From the NCBI RefSeq assembly GCF_963667685.1, contig NZ_OY763930.1:1222501-1286500 (forward strand): 64,000 bases of DNA, given 5' to 3'. Source of the stretch: Maridesulfovibrio sp. GTDB lineage: Bacteria > Desulfobacterota > Desulfovibrionia > Desulfovibrionales > Desulfovibrionaceae. This document shows, one piece after another, positions 8,918 through 16,920 of this stretch. Position 1 is the stretch's first letter. The number at the start of each line of letters is the position of its first letter. The position numbers and the translations under genes were made by a program. A model generated the notes under the pieces. It saw only the letters and a program-made list of their open reading frames with translations. It had not been told where the DNA came from and did no database searches.

Positions 8918-9346
8918 CTACAACTCCTTGAACCGGACATCCAGAGGATCAAGCACAATGGTCAGACCGTCTCCAAAAACCAGACGGACTTCATCGCTGA
9001 AGCCTTCCGGGTAGATGTAGAACGTGGCTGTCCCCTCATCAACAGGGGATTCATTGAAATGACCGTTAACAATCCGCGATGGTAAGGAAATCTCTTCTTC
9101 GTTCCAGAAAATTTTCCCTTTGGCGAAGTCTACTACAATGTCCTGACGCAAGTCCTTTTCCACTGCCTCTACCCTAGCCTCGTACAGAAATGCGTTCACC
9201 TTGCTCAGGGTGTCTTCTCCGCGGTTTCCTGCAAGATCAAGATTGGGCACGAGCGTAAACCAGCCCATGCCCACAATGAATAGAACAATTAGGAGTTCTA
9301 TGAAGGTCAATCCGCCGGCAGAACGGCGGGCATCATGCATATTCAT
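8918..9346 (-). CDS. gspH: Type II secretion minor pseudopilin GspH
   Basis: This 142-residue minor pseudopilin has a prepilin signal cleaved after G12 (RRSAGG/LTFIELLIVL, Glu at +5) and a beta-rich globular domain typical of GspH/FimT. GspH sits between the main GspG fibre and the tip complex. It lies 14 bases after gspG and one base before gspI. The mature protein begins with Leu rather than Phe, a tolerated variation. Confidence comes from the signal motif plus gene order. Confidence 0.87.
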   Translation of the reverse strand: MNMHDARRSAGGLTFIELLIVLFIVGMGWFTLVPNLDLAGNRGEDTLSKVNAFLYEARVEAVEKDLRQDIVVDFAKGKIFWNEEEISLPSRIVNGHFNESPVDEGTATFYIYPEGFSDEVRLVFGDGLTIVLDPLDVRFKEL

Positions 9347-9360
9347 AGATATTATGGGAA

Positions 9361-9822
9361 TTATTCCCAGCTCTTGATATCGGCGTCATAATCTTCTCCG
9401 CCTTCCATGCCGTCGGCACCGAGAGAGATAAGCTCATAGGGACGCCCCTCTTCGCCGGGACTTCTGTAGATGTAGTCGTAACCCCAGGGATCAACGGGAG
9501 TGGATGCGGAATCAAGATAACCGCCTTTACGGTAATTGCGGGGCACAGGACGGGTTTCAGGCTTGGTAATAAGCGCCTGGAGTCCCTGCTCAGTGGTCGG
9601 GTAGCGTCCGGTATCAAGCTTGTAAAGCTTCAAAGCGGAATCAAGGGCCTTCATATCCATCTTGGCCTTGGTCACCCTTGCTTCGTTAGGACGGTCCATG
9701 ATTTTGGGAACCAGCATTGAAGCCAGCAGTCCGAGGATAACGATAACAATCATCAACTCAATAAGGCTGAAACCACGCTGATCTTTTTTAAGATCGGCAA
9801 TACGAATTTTTCTTTTCTGCAT
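9361..9822 (-). CDS. gspG: Type II secretion major pseudopilin GspG
   Basis: This 153-residue protein is the main subunit of the T2SS pseudopilus. The prepilin peptidase site is [18 protein letters not shown] (cleavage after G17, Glu at +5). The GspG signature [15 protein letters not shown] (about residues 77–91) and the C-terminal calcium-site region [18 protein letters not shown]...[10 protein letters not shown] are intact. The gene is first of the pseudopilin series and 35 bases from the lipoprotein gene upstream. Identification is certain. Confidence 0.97.
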   Translation of the reverse strand: MQKRKIRIADLKKDQRGFSLIELMIVIVILGLLASMLVPKIMDRPNEARVTKAKMDMKALDSALKLYKLDTGRYPTTEQGLQALITKPETRPVPRNYRKGGYLDSASTPVDPWGYDYIYRSPGEEGRPYELISLGADGMEGGEDYDADIKSWE

Positions 9823-9857
9823 AATTTCCTCTACTTATTGTTAGCATGTATCGGGGA

Positions 9858-11219
9858 TCAGTCCCTGATGTCATTTTTCTTGGACTCCAGCGGTTCCCAC
9901 GCAAGCGGAGCGGAAGCTGCGATGCCCTCCCGGCGGGGAAGCGATCCGCGCGACTTGAAGTAATCATCCGGGCGGGACACTTTTTTCCACCAGAGGTAAT
10001 ACCCTTTACTTGGTATATACCGGCAATACAACCTTTGAAATTCACGCTGTGCAATGGGAACAGCCAGTGTAAATTCCCGGCCGTTTCCCGAAAAGCCGTA
10101 ATCCAGCCCAAGCCTTACTTTTTCCCAATCGGCAAAATCCTGCACACCATCAAGGGCTGCACCACTAACCGAAGAGTAATAACGCACACCGCCGTCAACA
10201 TCTTTGACCCGGTAAACTTTACCGGAAGGAGAGAGATCGACAACAAATGAAACAGGTTTAAACTGGACTTTCTTGGAAAAAATATTTCGCGGAGAGCGAT
10301 AAACCAGCACGCCGTTGCGAAGATAAAAACCATTATCGCTTTCATGGTAGGGAGACTTCAACCTCTTGCTCACATCCCACTGGAATCTATCTCCTTTCTC
10401 AGTAACAATATTCAGTAGGGGGCCATCGGCATGGACAGACTTAAACGGCCCGCCTTTAATCTTCTGATCAAAAATACGTGTTAATTTAAGCGGACTCCAC
10501 ATGATCATCTTGCCTGTGGCATCGACACCCATGAGAATGCCCTCTTCTTTGGAAAAAGTCAGGGATAGGGGCTTGTAGGAAAAACGGTCTATCCTGCGCA
10601 ACCGGCCATCCGCGGGGCCAACCCACAATCTGCGGGCTTTATCCACCAATGCCAGCCAACTCCCTCTGGGAGAAAGAGTAAAAACATCAACAGTGCTGTT
10701 GACCTCATGAACGCGCACCCTTGCACATTTCCTGACATTAAAGACTTCGACAGAGTCATTCTCACCGGAAGAAACGGCAACAAATGGAGAATCAGAAAAC
10801 CAAGACACTGAATTTACCGGCTCGGATGCAGCCTGAACCGCCGCGCAGCCACCGCCATACATGCGAACAACACCATTCCTGAATCCGGCAGCAAGGATAT
10901 TTTTCTCCTGCACAAAGGTGGTTACATCTTCAGCCAGGTTGACAATCTCATTACTTTTGCTGAGTTGCACAACATAATTCCCGGCCATATCCTCCGGGGG
11001 GCGATTATAGATACTATCGAGCGGAGAATACTGCTGGGAAGCGGAAAACTCAACCAGCCCCGCAAGACTCAGTGGGGCCTGCCCCACCAACTTTGAAATA
11101 TCAATTGACTCATCGGTACTCAAAGAAGGCTCATCAGTGACGGGGGACGGCTGTTTCGAACACCCGGAGAACATAACAACAAGGGCTGCCAGGGCCAGAA
11201 TAATGGATTTTTTATTCAT
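9858..11219 (-). CDS. Lipoprotein with predicted beta-propeller repeats, first gene of the secretion operon
   Basis: This is a predicted lipoprotein of about 453 residues. The signal MNKKSIILALAALVVMFSGC has Cys20 in a lipobox. I prefer this ATG at 11219 over the longer frame (to 11330) because it gives a clean lipoprotein signal. The body contains repeating blade-like segments, such as NSVSWFSDSPFVAVSSGENDS, DVFTLSPRGSWLALVDKARR and SLTFSKEEGILMGVDATG, which suggest a WD40/PQQ-like propeller. It heads the minus-strand operon, 35 bases before gspG. Its role is unknown. It could be a pilotin- or assembly-type accessory factor for the secreton, but no known T2SS protein has this form, so that is only inference from position. 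Confidence 0.7.
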   Translation of the reverse strand: MNKKSIILALAALVVMFSGCSKQPSPVTDEPSLSTDESIDISKLVGQAPLSLAGLVEFSASQQYSPLDSIYNRPPEDMAGNYVVQLSKSNEIVNLAEDVTTFVQEKNILAAGFRNGVVRMYGGGCAAVQAASEPVNSVSWFSDSPFVAVSSGENDSVEVFNVRKCARVRVHEVNSTVDVFTLSPRGSWLALVDKARRLWVGPADGRLRRIDRFSYKPLSLTFSKEEGILMGVDATGKMIMWSPLKLTRIFDQKIKGGPFKSVHADGPLLNIVTEKGDRFQWDVSKRLKSPYHESDNGFYLRNGVLVYRSPRNIFSKKVQFKPVSFVVDLSPSGKVYRVKDVDGGVRYYSSVSGAALDGVQDFADWEKVRLGLDYGFSGNGREFTLAVPIAQREFQRLYCRYIPSKGYYLWWKKVSRPDDYFKSRGSLPRREGIAASAPLAWEPLESKKNDIRD

Positions 11220-11410
11220 AATTATTTCATTTTCGGGAGATAAATTTTGAAAACAGATTAAAGCAAGTGTGGTAGCAACGCAATCACACTTCCCAACAGG
11301 ATGTCTTAAAGCAGCCGGCACAAAAGTCAAGTACTAAGCGAAAACACCCTTGCCCATACTCCGGTATTACGGCACAAGAAGCCGACGGATGAAAAATTAT
11401 TTACAGGCAA

Positions 11411-12673
11411 ATGCAGATGAAAAAAAGATACAAAAAAGCTTTGGATTACCTGACCGGACATTCTGCCCGCAAAAACGGAACCCATATTAAAAATACCAGC
11501 TGGCGGCTGCCTGTGCTGGCGGCTTTTTTTGTGCTTGCCTATGTGCTCTTTGATCTAGTCGCGGATAGCGTTGCACGCCACTATATTTTCTGCATATTTC
11601 TAGTTGTTTCCAGTCTTTACTTTTCATGGCGGGTCGGCGGCCGGGAGACCATGAGCTATGTCGGTTTCTTCAACATATTCTTTGCCTTCATATTCTCACG
11701 CCTGCTGTATATGACCGGTAATTTTTCCTCTAAACTTTTTCTCAGCCGCTCATTTATGACCCTCTATGTTGTGGCTATAATATTTATGTTCATCATGACC
11801 AAGCGTAAATCACCCGCCGACCGCGAAAAGATAAACCGCGAAAAGTCCATCCGCGATGAGCGGCAGAAACGCAGGCAACTTGAACTCATGGTCGCCACAG
11901 AAAAACTGACTGACGATATGATTACTCAGGCCAATATGGTAAAAGACGAATTAATGGTGCTCCAGAATTCATGGAAGTCCCAGATTCATACCATTGTCAA
12001 CGACCTGCCCAAGGTAAAAGAACGCGAGCTTTACGAGCAGATAGTCACCCCTTTTGAGGAGAGTATTATCAGCCATCTGCGTGATCTGGAAAAAAGACTT
12101 TCCTTCAAACCACAGCTCATAAGGCTTGACGAACTGGCTGCAAATCTTACAGATAGGCTTGAAAAAGATCAGAAGCATCCGCGCAACAGACTAGAATTCA
12201 AATTTAATTTTGATAAATGGAAAAACAGGGATGAAGAGATTCTTGTGGACCGCTACAAGACATGGGAAATCCTGCTAAACCTGATAAGAAACAGCCAGAC
12301 GGCCATGGAACTGCGCCAGATTGAGCTGATCCGTCAGGGGAGCGGGGAATTCAAGTCTTTCAAACCAAGGCTTGCCGTCATAGCAGACGTGCGTGGCAAT
12401 AACGCCCGCCTCCGGATAACGGATACCGGCGGCGGAGTTTCAGATGACAGTTTGCAAAACCTTTTCAAAAGGGCTGTCCCTTCAGCAAAACGCCAAGGCA
12501 AAGCCATGGGACAGGGAACTGTATTCATCAAATTTTTCGGCGACAATATGGGCTTTGACATTTCAGCCAAGAACACAGAGACTTTAGGTTCCAAAGGGCT
12601 TGAAGTAACGATACTCATTCCCCTTGGGACATTCGGTCCCGCAGGGGCTATCCCAGCAGGAGAGAAGCAATGA
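11411..12673 (+). CDS. Membrane histidine-kinase-like ATPase
   Basis: This 420-residue protein has about four N-terminal transmembrane helices (residues 30–130), a charged coiled coil (about 145–180) and a C-terminal HATPase_c domain. The N box is ILLNLIRNSQTAM (about residues 287–299), the G1 box ITDTGGGVSD (about 336–345) and the G2 box GQGTVFIKFFGDNMG (about 366–380). I cannot find a canonical H-box (HE.[KR][NT]P) in the preceding dimerisation region; the best histidine is in SWKSQIHTIVNDL. The gene overlaps the response regulator by four bases (ATGA) and the two clearly form a pair. It is divergent from the secretion operon. The sensed signal is unknown. Alternative ATGs lie at 11411 and 11417. 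Confidence 0.8.
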   Translation: MQMKKRYKKALDYLTGHSARKNGTHIKNTSWRLPVLAAFFVLAYVLFDLVADSVARHYIFCIFLVVSSLYFSWRVGGRETMSYVGFFNIFFAFIFSRLLYMTGNFSSKLFLSRSFMTLYVVAIIFMFIMTKRKSPADREKINREKSIRDERQKRRQLELMVATEKLTDDMITQANMVKDELMVLQNSWKSQIHTIVNDLPKVKERELYEQIVTPFEESIISHLRDLEKRLSFKPQLIRLDELAANLTDRLEKDQKHPRNRLEFKFNFDKWKNRDEEILVDRYKTWEILLNLIRNSQTAMELRQIELIRQGSGEFKSFKPRLAVIADVRGNNARLRITDTGGGVSDDSLQNLFKRAVPSAKRQGKAMGQGTVFIKFFGDNMGFDISAKNTETLGSKGLEVTILIPLGTFGPAGAIPAGEKQ

Positions 12674-13581
12674 CCCCGGATCAGGAGCCTTTATTTTTTG
12701 TATTGGCAGATGATGACCCACGGCTGCATGAATACACTGTTTCAATCCTCAGTGAATCGGGCATGCTTGAAAAGCACGAATCGTTCTATGATCCGGTTTC
12801 ATTTCTGGCCTTTCTCAATGAATCAGAAGATGAACCGGATGTAATCCTGCTGGACGTTCACTTCGAAGGATCGGGTTTAAGCGGGGTGGATATCCTTCCT
12901 CACATCCGTGAAGAGTACCCCTATATTCCGGTGATCCTTTTGACCGGAATGGATGCGGAAGCGACAGACGAAGCCCAGTCCGATGTTTTCACCTATTTCA
13001 TCCCCAAACCGGTGACCGAAGACCATTTGCTGCGCATGCTTCATTTCTACCTCGGGAAGAGCAAAAAGACCGCAGAACAGGTCAACACCCTTATGGCCGA
13101 GATGAAAGAGCTGAAAGGCTACCACCAACTTCTCGAAGAAGAGGTGGAGCAGCTTCAGGATGAACAGCGCCGCATGGCGGAACAAAGCAAATCAGAAAAA
13201 GTTGACAGCGCGGGCAAAGGATTTGAGAAGGTTACAGAGATACTTGAATCCCTGCTGACCAAAAGCGAGGCTATGCCCAGCTTTATCGCCGATCTCGAAA
13301 AGGTTTACTCTACCCAGTTCAAGCTGTTCAAAAAGGTGATTGAGACTTTGATCCGTTTTGACGTGCAGGATGCCGGGACTCCTGGTATGAACATCCATAA
13401 GGTCAAAGGAACCCAGAACGTTTTCAGCGCCCGTCTTTCCAGAAAAGTAAGGCTCTTTTATTACAGTTCGGCTAAGACCGTTAAAAAAAAGCTATTAAGA
13501 TTGGACATTTACCACGATACCAAGGGTATGGACAAGTGGATTAAAAACAACTACCATTCTTACGCTGAAATTGAAGATTAA
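12670..13581 (+). CDS. Response regulator with RelE/ParE-like C-terminal domain
   Basis: This is a 303-residue protein. Residues 7–130 form a receiver domain: acidic D14/D15, phospho-acceptor D62 in VILLDVHFEG, T92 and K113 in the IPKP motif. A heptad-rich coiled coil follows at about 131–175. Residues 205–297 look like a RelE/ParE-fold domain: an N-terminal helix pair, then HKVKGTQNVFSARLSRKVRLFYY and a strand LLRLDIYHD before a final helix. This resembles the KLKG..G.WSRRI...RLVY pattern of RelE/YoeB toxins. No DNA-binding domain is visible. It pairs with the kinase-like gene upstream and precedes gspC by 22 bases, suggesting a role linked to secretion. The toxin-fold reading is my inference from pattern; the receiver domain is certain. 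Confidence 0.82.
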   Translation: MTPDQEPLFFVLADDDPRLHEYTVSILSESGMLEKHESFYDPVSFLAFLNESEDEPDVILLDVHFEGSGLSGVDILPHIREEYPYIPVILLTGMDAEATDEAQSDVFTYFIPKPVTEDHLLRMLHFYLGKSKKTAEQVNTLMAEMKELKGYHQLLEEEVEQLQDEQRRMAEQSKSEKVDSAGKGFEKVTEILESLLTKSEAMPSFIADLEKVYSTQFKLFKKVIETLIRFDVQDAGTPGMNIHKVKGTQNVFSARLSRKVRLFYYSSAKTVKKKLLRLDIYHDTKGMDKWIKNNYHSYAEIED

Positions 13582-13603
13582 TTACTATAGGATATATTGT
13601 TAA

Positions 13604-14380
13604 ATGGAGCTTAAAGCCACCAAATTTCCGGCATGGCTGTGGCCGCTTGCTTTCGGGCTGGCCACTTCCTATTTTGTGTCGTCATTCATTCCGCTGCCCA
13701 AGCCTACGGCTCCGGTCATAAGCAAGACTATCACCACTGATGCAGCAAATAAAATAGCAAAAGACTCCAAGGTTATTCTCGATAAGAATATTCTCGGCAT
13801 GGACAACCCGGCTGAAGTACAGAAAAAAGCAACTGTAACCCCCGCCACATGGAAACTAGTCGGCATCCTGACCGGGGAAACCGATATGGCCGTTTTCCGC
13901 ATCAAAGGCGAGACCACAATTTTGCGTGAAGGGGATGAATTCGAAGGCTGGACCCTGTCTGAGATCAAACCTCAATATGTTATATGGAAGTTCGGACGCG
14001 AAGAAAAGAAAATAACCATGTGGGAAGATGTCAAGGCTCTGAAACTCGTACGTGGTAAGACCAACAAGATTACAGTCAATAAAGCCGAAGCAAATGAAGT
14101 TCTTGATGATCCCAACGCCTTTCTCAAACAGGCACTCTTCAAGCCCAACTCCAAAGACGGCAAGACCCAGGGATTTAAAGTCACCAACATAAAATCAAAT
14201 TCCATGCTTAAAAAGCTTGGTCTTGAAGACGGAGACGTACTCCTGCGTGTAAACGGCGAAATGATAACCGGACCGACCAAACTGCTTCAGGTTTATGGTT
14301 CGCTGAGTTCCGCCTCCGCAATTTCAATTGATGTTGACCGTAAAGGACAGATTCTTTCGCTCATTGTTGAACTAAAGTAG
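13604..14380 (+). CDS. gspC: Type II secretion system protein GspC
   Basis: This 258-residue inner-membrane protein links the platform to the outer-membrane secretin GspD. It has a short cytoplasmic N terminus, a transmembrane helix at about residues 10–29, a linker, an HR domain (about 75–150) and a C-terminal PDZ domain (about 183–258). The HR domain shows WKLVGILTGETDMAVFRI and LREGDEFEGWTLSEI; the PDZ domain shows LGLEDGDVLLRVNGEMITG. The order HR then PDZ is diagnostic. It lies 16 bases before gspF. The usual gspD and gspE that separate gspC from gspF are absent here. Confidence 0.92.
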   Translation: MELKATKFPAWLWPLAFGLATSYFVSSFIPLPKPTAPVISKTITTDAANKIAKDSKVILDKNILGMDNPAEVQKKATVTPATWKLVGILTGETDMAVFRIKGETTILREGDEFEGWTLSEIKPQYVIWKFGREEKKITMWEDVKALKLVRGKTNKITVNKAEANEVLDDPNAFLKQALFKPNSKDGKTQGFKVTNIKSNSMLKKLGLEDGDVLLRVNGEMITGPTKLLQVYGSLSSASAISIDVDRKGQILSLIVELK

Positions 14381-14396
14381 GAACATAGCCAGCTAA

Positions 14397-15608
14397 ATGC
14401 CAACTTATCAATATAGAGCTGTCACAGCAGAAGGTAAAAAGAAAAAGGGTTTCGTGGAAGCGTCATCCCAATCAAAGGCCTTTGCCACCTTACAGGGCAA
14501 AGGACTCATGCCCCTGCGCCTTGAACAGGTCAAATCCGGGCAGAAGGAAAAAAGCACAACCAAGTCACTGTCTTCATCCATGTCCATGGGTGGGAAAATC
14601 AGGCTCGGTGAATCTTTCTACTATCTCGGCATCCTGATCCAGAGCGGAACCGCACTGGCCCAGTCGCTTGATATGATGGCCCGCATGACCGGCGGCAAAG
14701 CCAGCCACACATGGATGGAAATCCGCGATGCGGTCCAGTCCGGGGAGAGCTTTTCATCCTGCCTTGCAAAGTATCCGAAAATCTTCCCGCAAGTTTATGT
14801 AGGTATGGTTCAGGTTGCAGAATCAGTAGGTAAACTGGGTGATGTTCTTGAAAACATTGCTAAATATGAGGAAGAACGTGCTGAAGTAAGCGGAAGACTC
14901 ATGACTGCCATGGTCTATCCGGTAGTTATCCTGCTGATTGGTATGGGTGCGGTATATTTCCTGCTTTCCGAAGTTCTGCCCAAAATCACCGGCATTTTCA
15001 AAGCGGCCAAAGGCGAACTTCCTACATCCACCAAAATCGTAGTTGCGCTGGGCAACACCCTCGAGAATCTAGGCCCGATGGCCCTGATAATTCCCCTTTG
15101 TATAATTTTCGCGCTGGTCAGTGCATACAAATCCGTCCCCAAATTCAGACAGAAAGTAGATGAGCTGTTCTGGAAAATTCCATTAGTGCAAAAATCAACA
15201 TTGGCCCGATTTTCCGGAATGCTGGGCTTTCAGATTGATGCCGGGATTCCTCTTGTTCAGGGAATGGAAAGCTCAGCCAATGCGGTTAACTCCACCTTTT
15301 TCAAAAAGAAAATGGCCGAGGCACGTGAAGAAGTAGCCACAGGACGTTCGCTCAGCACCGTCCTCGCAGAGCAGAAGATTTATCCCGACATCTACATACT
15401 GACCCTCACCGCCGGACAAAAATCAGGTGAACTGGGCAAATTCCTGCAACGCATGGGAACAATATTTGAACGTGATGTGGACAACTTCATGAAGCGTGTG
15501 GTCGCACTGGCCGAGCCGATGCTGCTGCTGTTCATCGGCATGCTCATCGCTTTTATTGTTGTCGCCATCATGGGGCCGATTTTCGACCTCACCTCGCTCG
15601 TAAAATAG
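14397..15608 (+). CDS. gspF: Type II secretion system inner-membrane platform protein GspF
   Basis: This 403-residue polytopic protein starts PTYQYRAVTAEGKKKKGFVEA, the conserved GspF N terminus. Two T2SSF helical domains are separated by transmembrane helices at about residues 174–194 and 222–241, with a third at the C terminus (LLLFIGMLIAFIVVAIMGPIFD). GspF is the core of the platform that works with GspE to assemble the pseudopilus. Length and topology are standard. It follows gspC directly and is eight bases before kdsD. Identification is certain. Confidence 0.96.
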   Translation: MPTYQYRAVTAEGKKKKGFVEASSQSKAFATLQGKGLMPLRLEQVKSGQKEKSTTKSLSSSMSMGGKIRLGESFYYLGILIQSGTALAQSLDMMARMTGGKASHTWMEIRDAVQSGESFSSCLAKYPKIFPQVYVGMVQVAESVGKLGDVLENIAKYEEERAEVSGRLMTAMVYPVVILLIGMGAVYFLLSEVLPKITGIFKAAKGELPTSTKIVVALGNTLENLGPMALIIPLCIIFALVSAYKSVPKFRQKVDELFWKIPLVQKSTLARFSGMLGFQIDAGIPLVQGMESSANAVNSTFFKKKMAEAREEVATGRSLSTVLAEQKIYPDIYILTLTAGQKSGELGKFLQRMGTIFERDVDNFMKRVVALAEPMLLLFIGMLIAFIVVAIMGPIFDLTSLVK

Positions 15609-15615
15609 GGAACAA

Positions 15616-16614
15616 ATGACCGAAAAACAACTTTCCGACTTCATCAAAAGAGGTAAGGAAGTCCTTCAAATAGAAGAAAAAGGACTTGCTGCTATCCGTG
15701 AATCTCTAGACCTCCACTTTGCGAAGGCCGTTGAAATGCTGGCTGCATGCACAGGAAGGGTCATCATAACCGGACTGGGCAAGTCAGGACTGGTAGGGCG
15801 TAAAATTGCCGCCACAATGTCATCCACCGGAACCCCGTCCTTTTTTCTGCATCCGGTGGAAGGCGCACACGGAGATCTCGGCATGGTTCGGGCCGAAGAT
15901 GTGGTCATTTCCATATCCAACAGCGGGGAAACAGACGAACTGACCGCCCTGCTCCCGGCCATCCGCTCCTTTGGAACCAAAATCATTTCCATTACTTCGG
16001 AAACAAATTCCACCATGGGACGCCTCTCTGACATCGTGGTCAGAACCAAAGTACCATGTGAGGCCTGCTCCCACGGGCTTGCGCCCACCTCCAGCACCAC
16101 TGCCGCCCTTGCCATGGGCGATGCACTGGCGGTCTGCCTGATGGATCACAAGGCCTTCGACAGTCAGGATTTCAAAAAATTTCATCCCGGCGGTTCACTG
16201 GGCCGCAGACTGACCCTTTGTATAAGCGAACTCATGCATACGGACAACATCCCCTGCACCGCGCAGGAGTCCAAACTTTCCGAAGCACTGAATGTGCTTG
16301 ATAAAGGCGGACTCGGGCTCGTGGCCCTGCTCGACGGCAAAAAGCTTGCCGGAGTCATCACCGACGGAGACGTCCGCCGACTGGTTTGTTCAGGTAATTT
16401 TGACATCGACATGGCCGCCAGCTCGGTCATGATCGAAAATCCGCTGCGCATCACCCCGGACATGTCCGCCGCGCAGGCTCTCGATATCATGGAGTCAAAA
16501 GAAATTACCGTACTGCCCGTGGTCAACGAAGATGGAATCCTCACCGGAATGATCCATCTGCATGACCTGCTGGGCAAAGGACGACTCAAATTTGCCGATA
16601 ATGTGCGCAGTTAG
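15616..16614 (+). CDS. kdsD: D-arabinose-5-phosphate isomerase KdsD
   Basis: The enzyme interconverts D-ribulose 5-phosphate and D-arabinose 5-phosphate, the first step of Kdo synthesis for lipopolysaccharide. The protein is 332 residues. A SIS domain spans about 35–170, with GLGKSGLVGRKIAATMSSTGTPSFFLHP, the SNSGETDE loop and the HG.APTSSTTA segment. A pair of CBS domains follows at about 205–265 and 275–325. It is probably co-transcribed with gspC and gspF. It ends where the large glycan locus begins, behind a repeat-filled gap. Confidence 0.95.
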   Translation: MTEKQLSDFIKRGKEVLQIEEKGLAAIRESLDLHFAKAVEMLAACTGRVIITGLGKSGLVGRKIAATMSSTGTPSFFLHPVEGAHGDLGMVRAEDVVISISNSGETDELTALLPAIRSFGTKIISITSETNSTMGRLSDIVVRTKVPCEACSHGLAPTSSTTAALAMGDALAVCLMDHKAFDSQDFKKFHPGGSLGRRLTLCISELMHTDNIPCTAQESKLSEALNVLDKGGLGLVALLDGKKLAGVITDGDVRRLVCSGNFDIDMAASSVMIENPLRITPDMSAAQALDIMESKEITVLPVVNEDGILTGMIHLHDLLGKGRLKFADNVRS

Positions 16615-16620
16615 TCTGCA

Positions 16621-16770
16621 GCGCTTTTGTTTTGATGCGCTTTGCGCTTTTTGATAAAAAGATTTTGCCTCCGGCGGCCCTTCGGGGACCAAAGAACCCT
16701 TTTGGAAAAGGGTTCTCTGGACTCTCCTAAAACTTTTATTAAGGCTTCGCCTACTTGTGACAGGAAACCG
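16621..16770 (+). repeat. Desulfovibrio-type intergenic repeat, copy A
   Basis: The block is built from a TGATGCGCTTTGCGC segment, a TTTTGCCTCCGGCGGC box and a 24-base arm (16667–16690). A hairpin follows, AGAACCCTTTT at 16693–16703 pairing with AAAAGGGTTCT at 16706–16716, then TCTGGACTCTCC and AAAACTTTT. The same order of elements is seen in inverted form at 16800–16916 and in decayed form at 18890–18975. The hairpin could also end kdsD transcription. That such repeats are common in Desulfovibrio is from memory; the internal copies are seen directly. Confidence 0.8.
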
Positions 16771-16860
16771 CTGGTGGCATAGAAAAATAAATTTCACCCC
16801 CCAACTAACGCGTTTTGGGATGGGGGAGAGGAGTCCAGAGGAGAGGGGGAAACACTTTTT

Positions 16861-16869
16861 GGCGGTAGC
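16861..16869 (+). promoter_or_regulatory. GGCGGTAGC, ops/JUMPstart-like core
   Basis: The nine bases GGCGGTAGC match the core of the ops element through which RfaH-type NusG paralogues are recruited to long polysaccharide operons in enterobacteria. Here it lies in the apical loop of a long hairpin, 52 bases before asnB, the first gene of the glycan locus. A nine-base match can be chance, and no rfaH-like gene is in the window. Confidence 0.3.
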
Positions 16870-16910
16870 AAAAGGGTTTCCCCCTCTCCTCTGGTCCCCG
16901 AAGGACCGCC

Positions 16911-16915
16911 GGAGG
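16911..16915 (+). promoter_or_regulatory. Shine-Dalgarno site of asnB provided by the repeat
   Basis: GGAGG lies five bases before the asnB ATG at 16921 and is part of the CCGGAGGC end of repeat copy B. It is the only ribosome-binding site available for asnB, so the repeat's boundary sets translation of this gene. Confidence 0.75.
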
Positions 16916-16920
16916 CAACC

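Larger units (their letters stand above)
16800..16920 (-). repeat. Intergenic repeat, copy B, inverted relative to copy A
   Basis: Read on the minus strand this repeats copy A: GCCTCCGGCGG arm, hairpin, TCTGGACTC, then CCCAAAAC. Its 24-base arm (16893–16916) is the reverse complement of the copy A arm with one mismatch. The central hairpin is a perfect 19-bp stem (16835–16853 with 16876–16894) extended by five further pairs (16855–16859 with 16870–16874) after one mismatch. Its outer end supplies the ribosome-binding site of asnB, and its apical loop contains GGCGGTAGC. Confidence 0.85.

Noticed and set aside
9846-10250. 134-codon plus-strand frame inside the propeller-like lipoprotein gene
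   Set aside because: It is antisense to a gene with a clear lipoprotein signal that belongs to the secretion operon; no ribosome site or family match.
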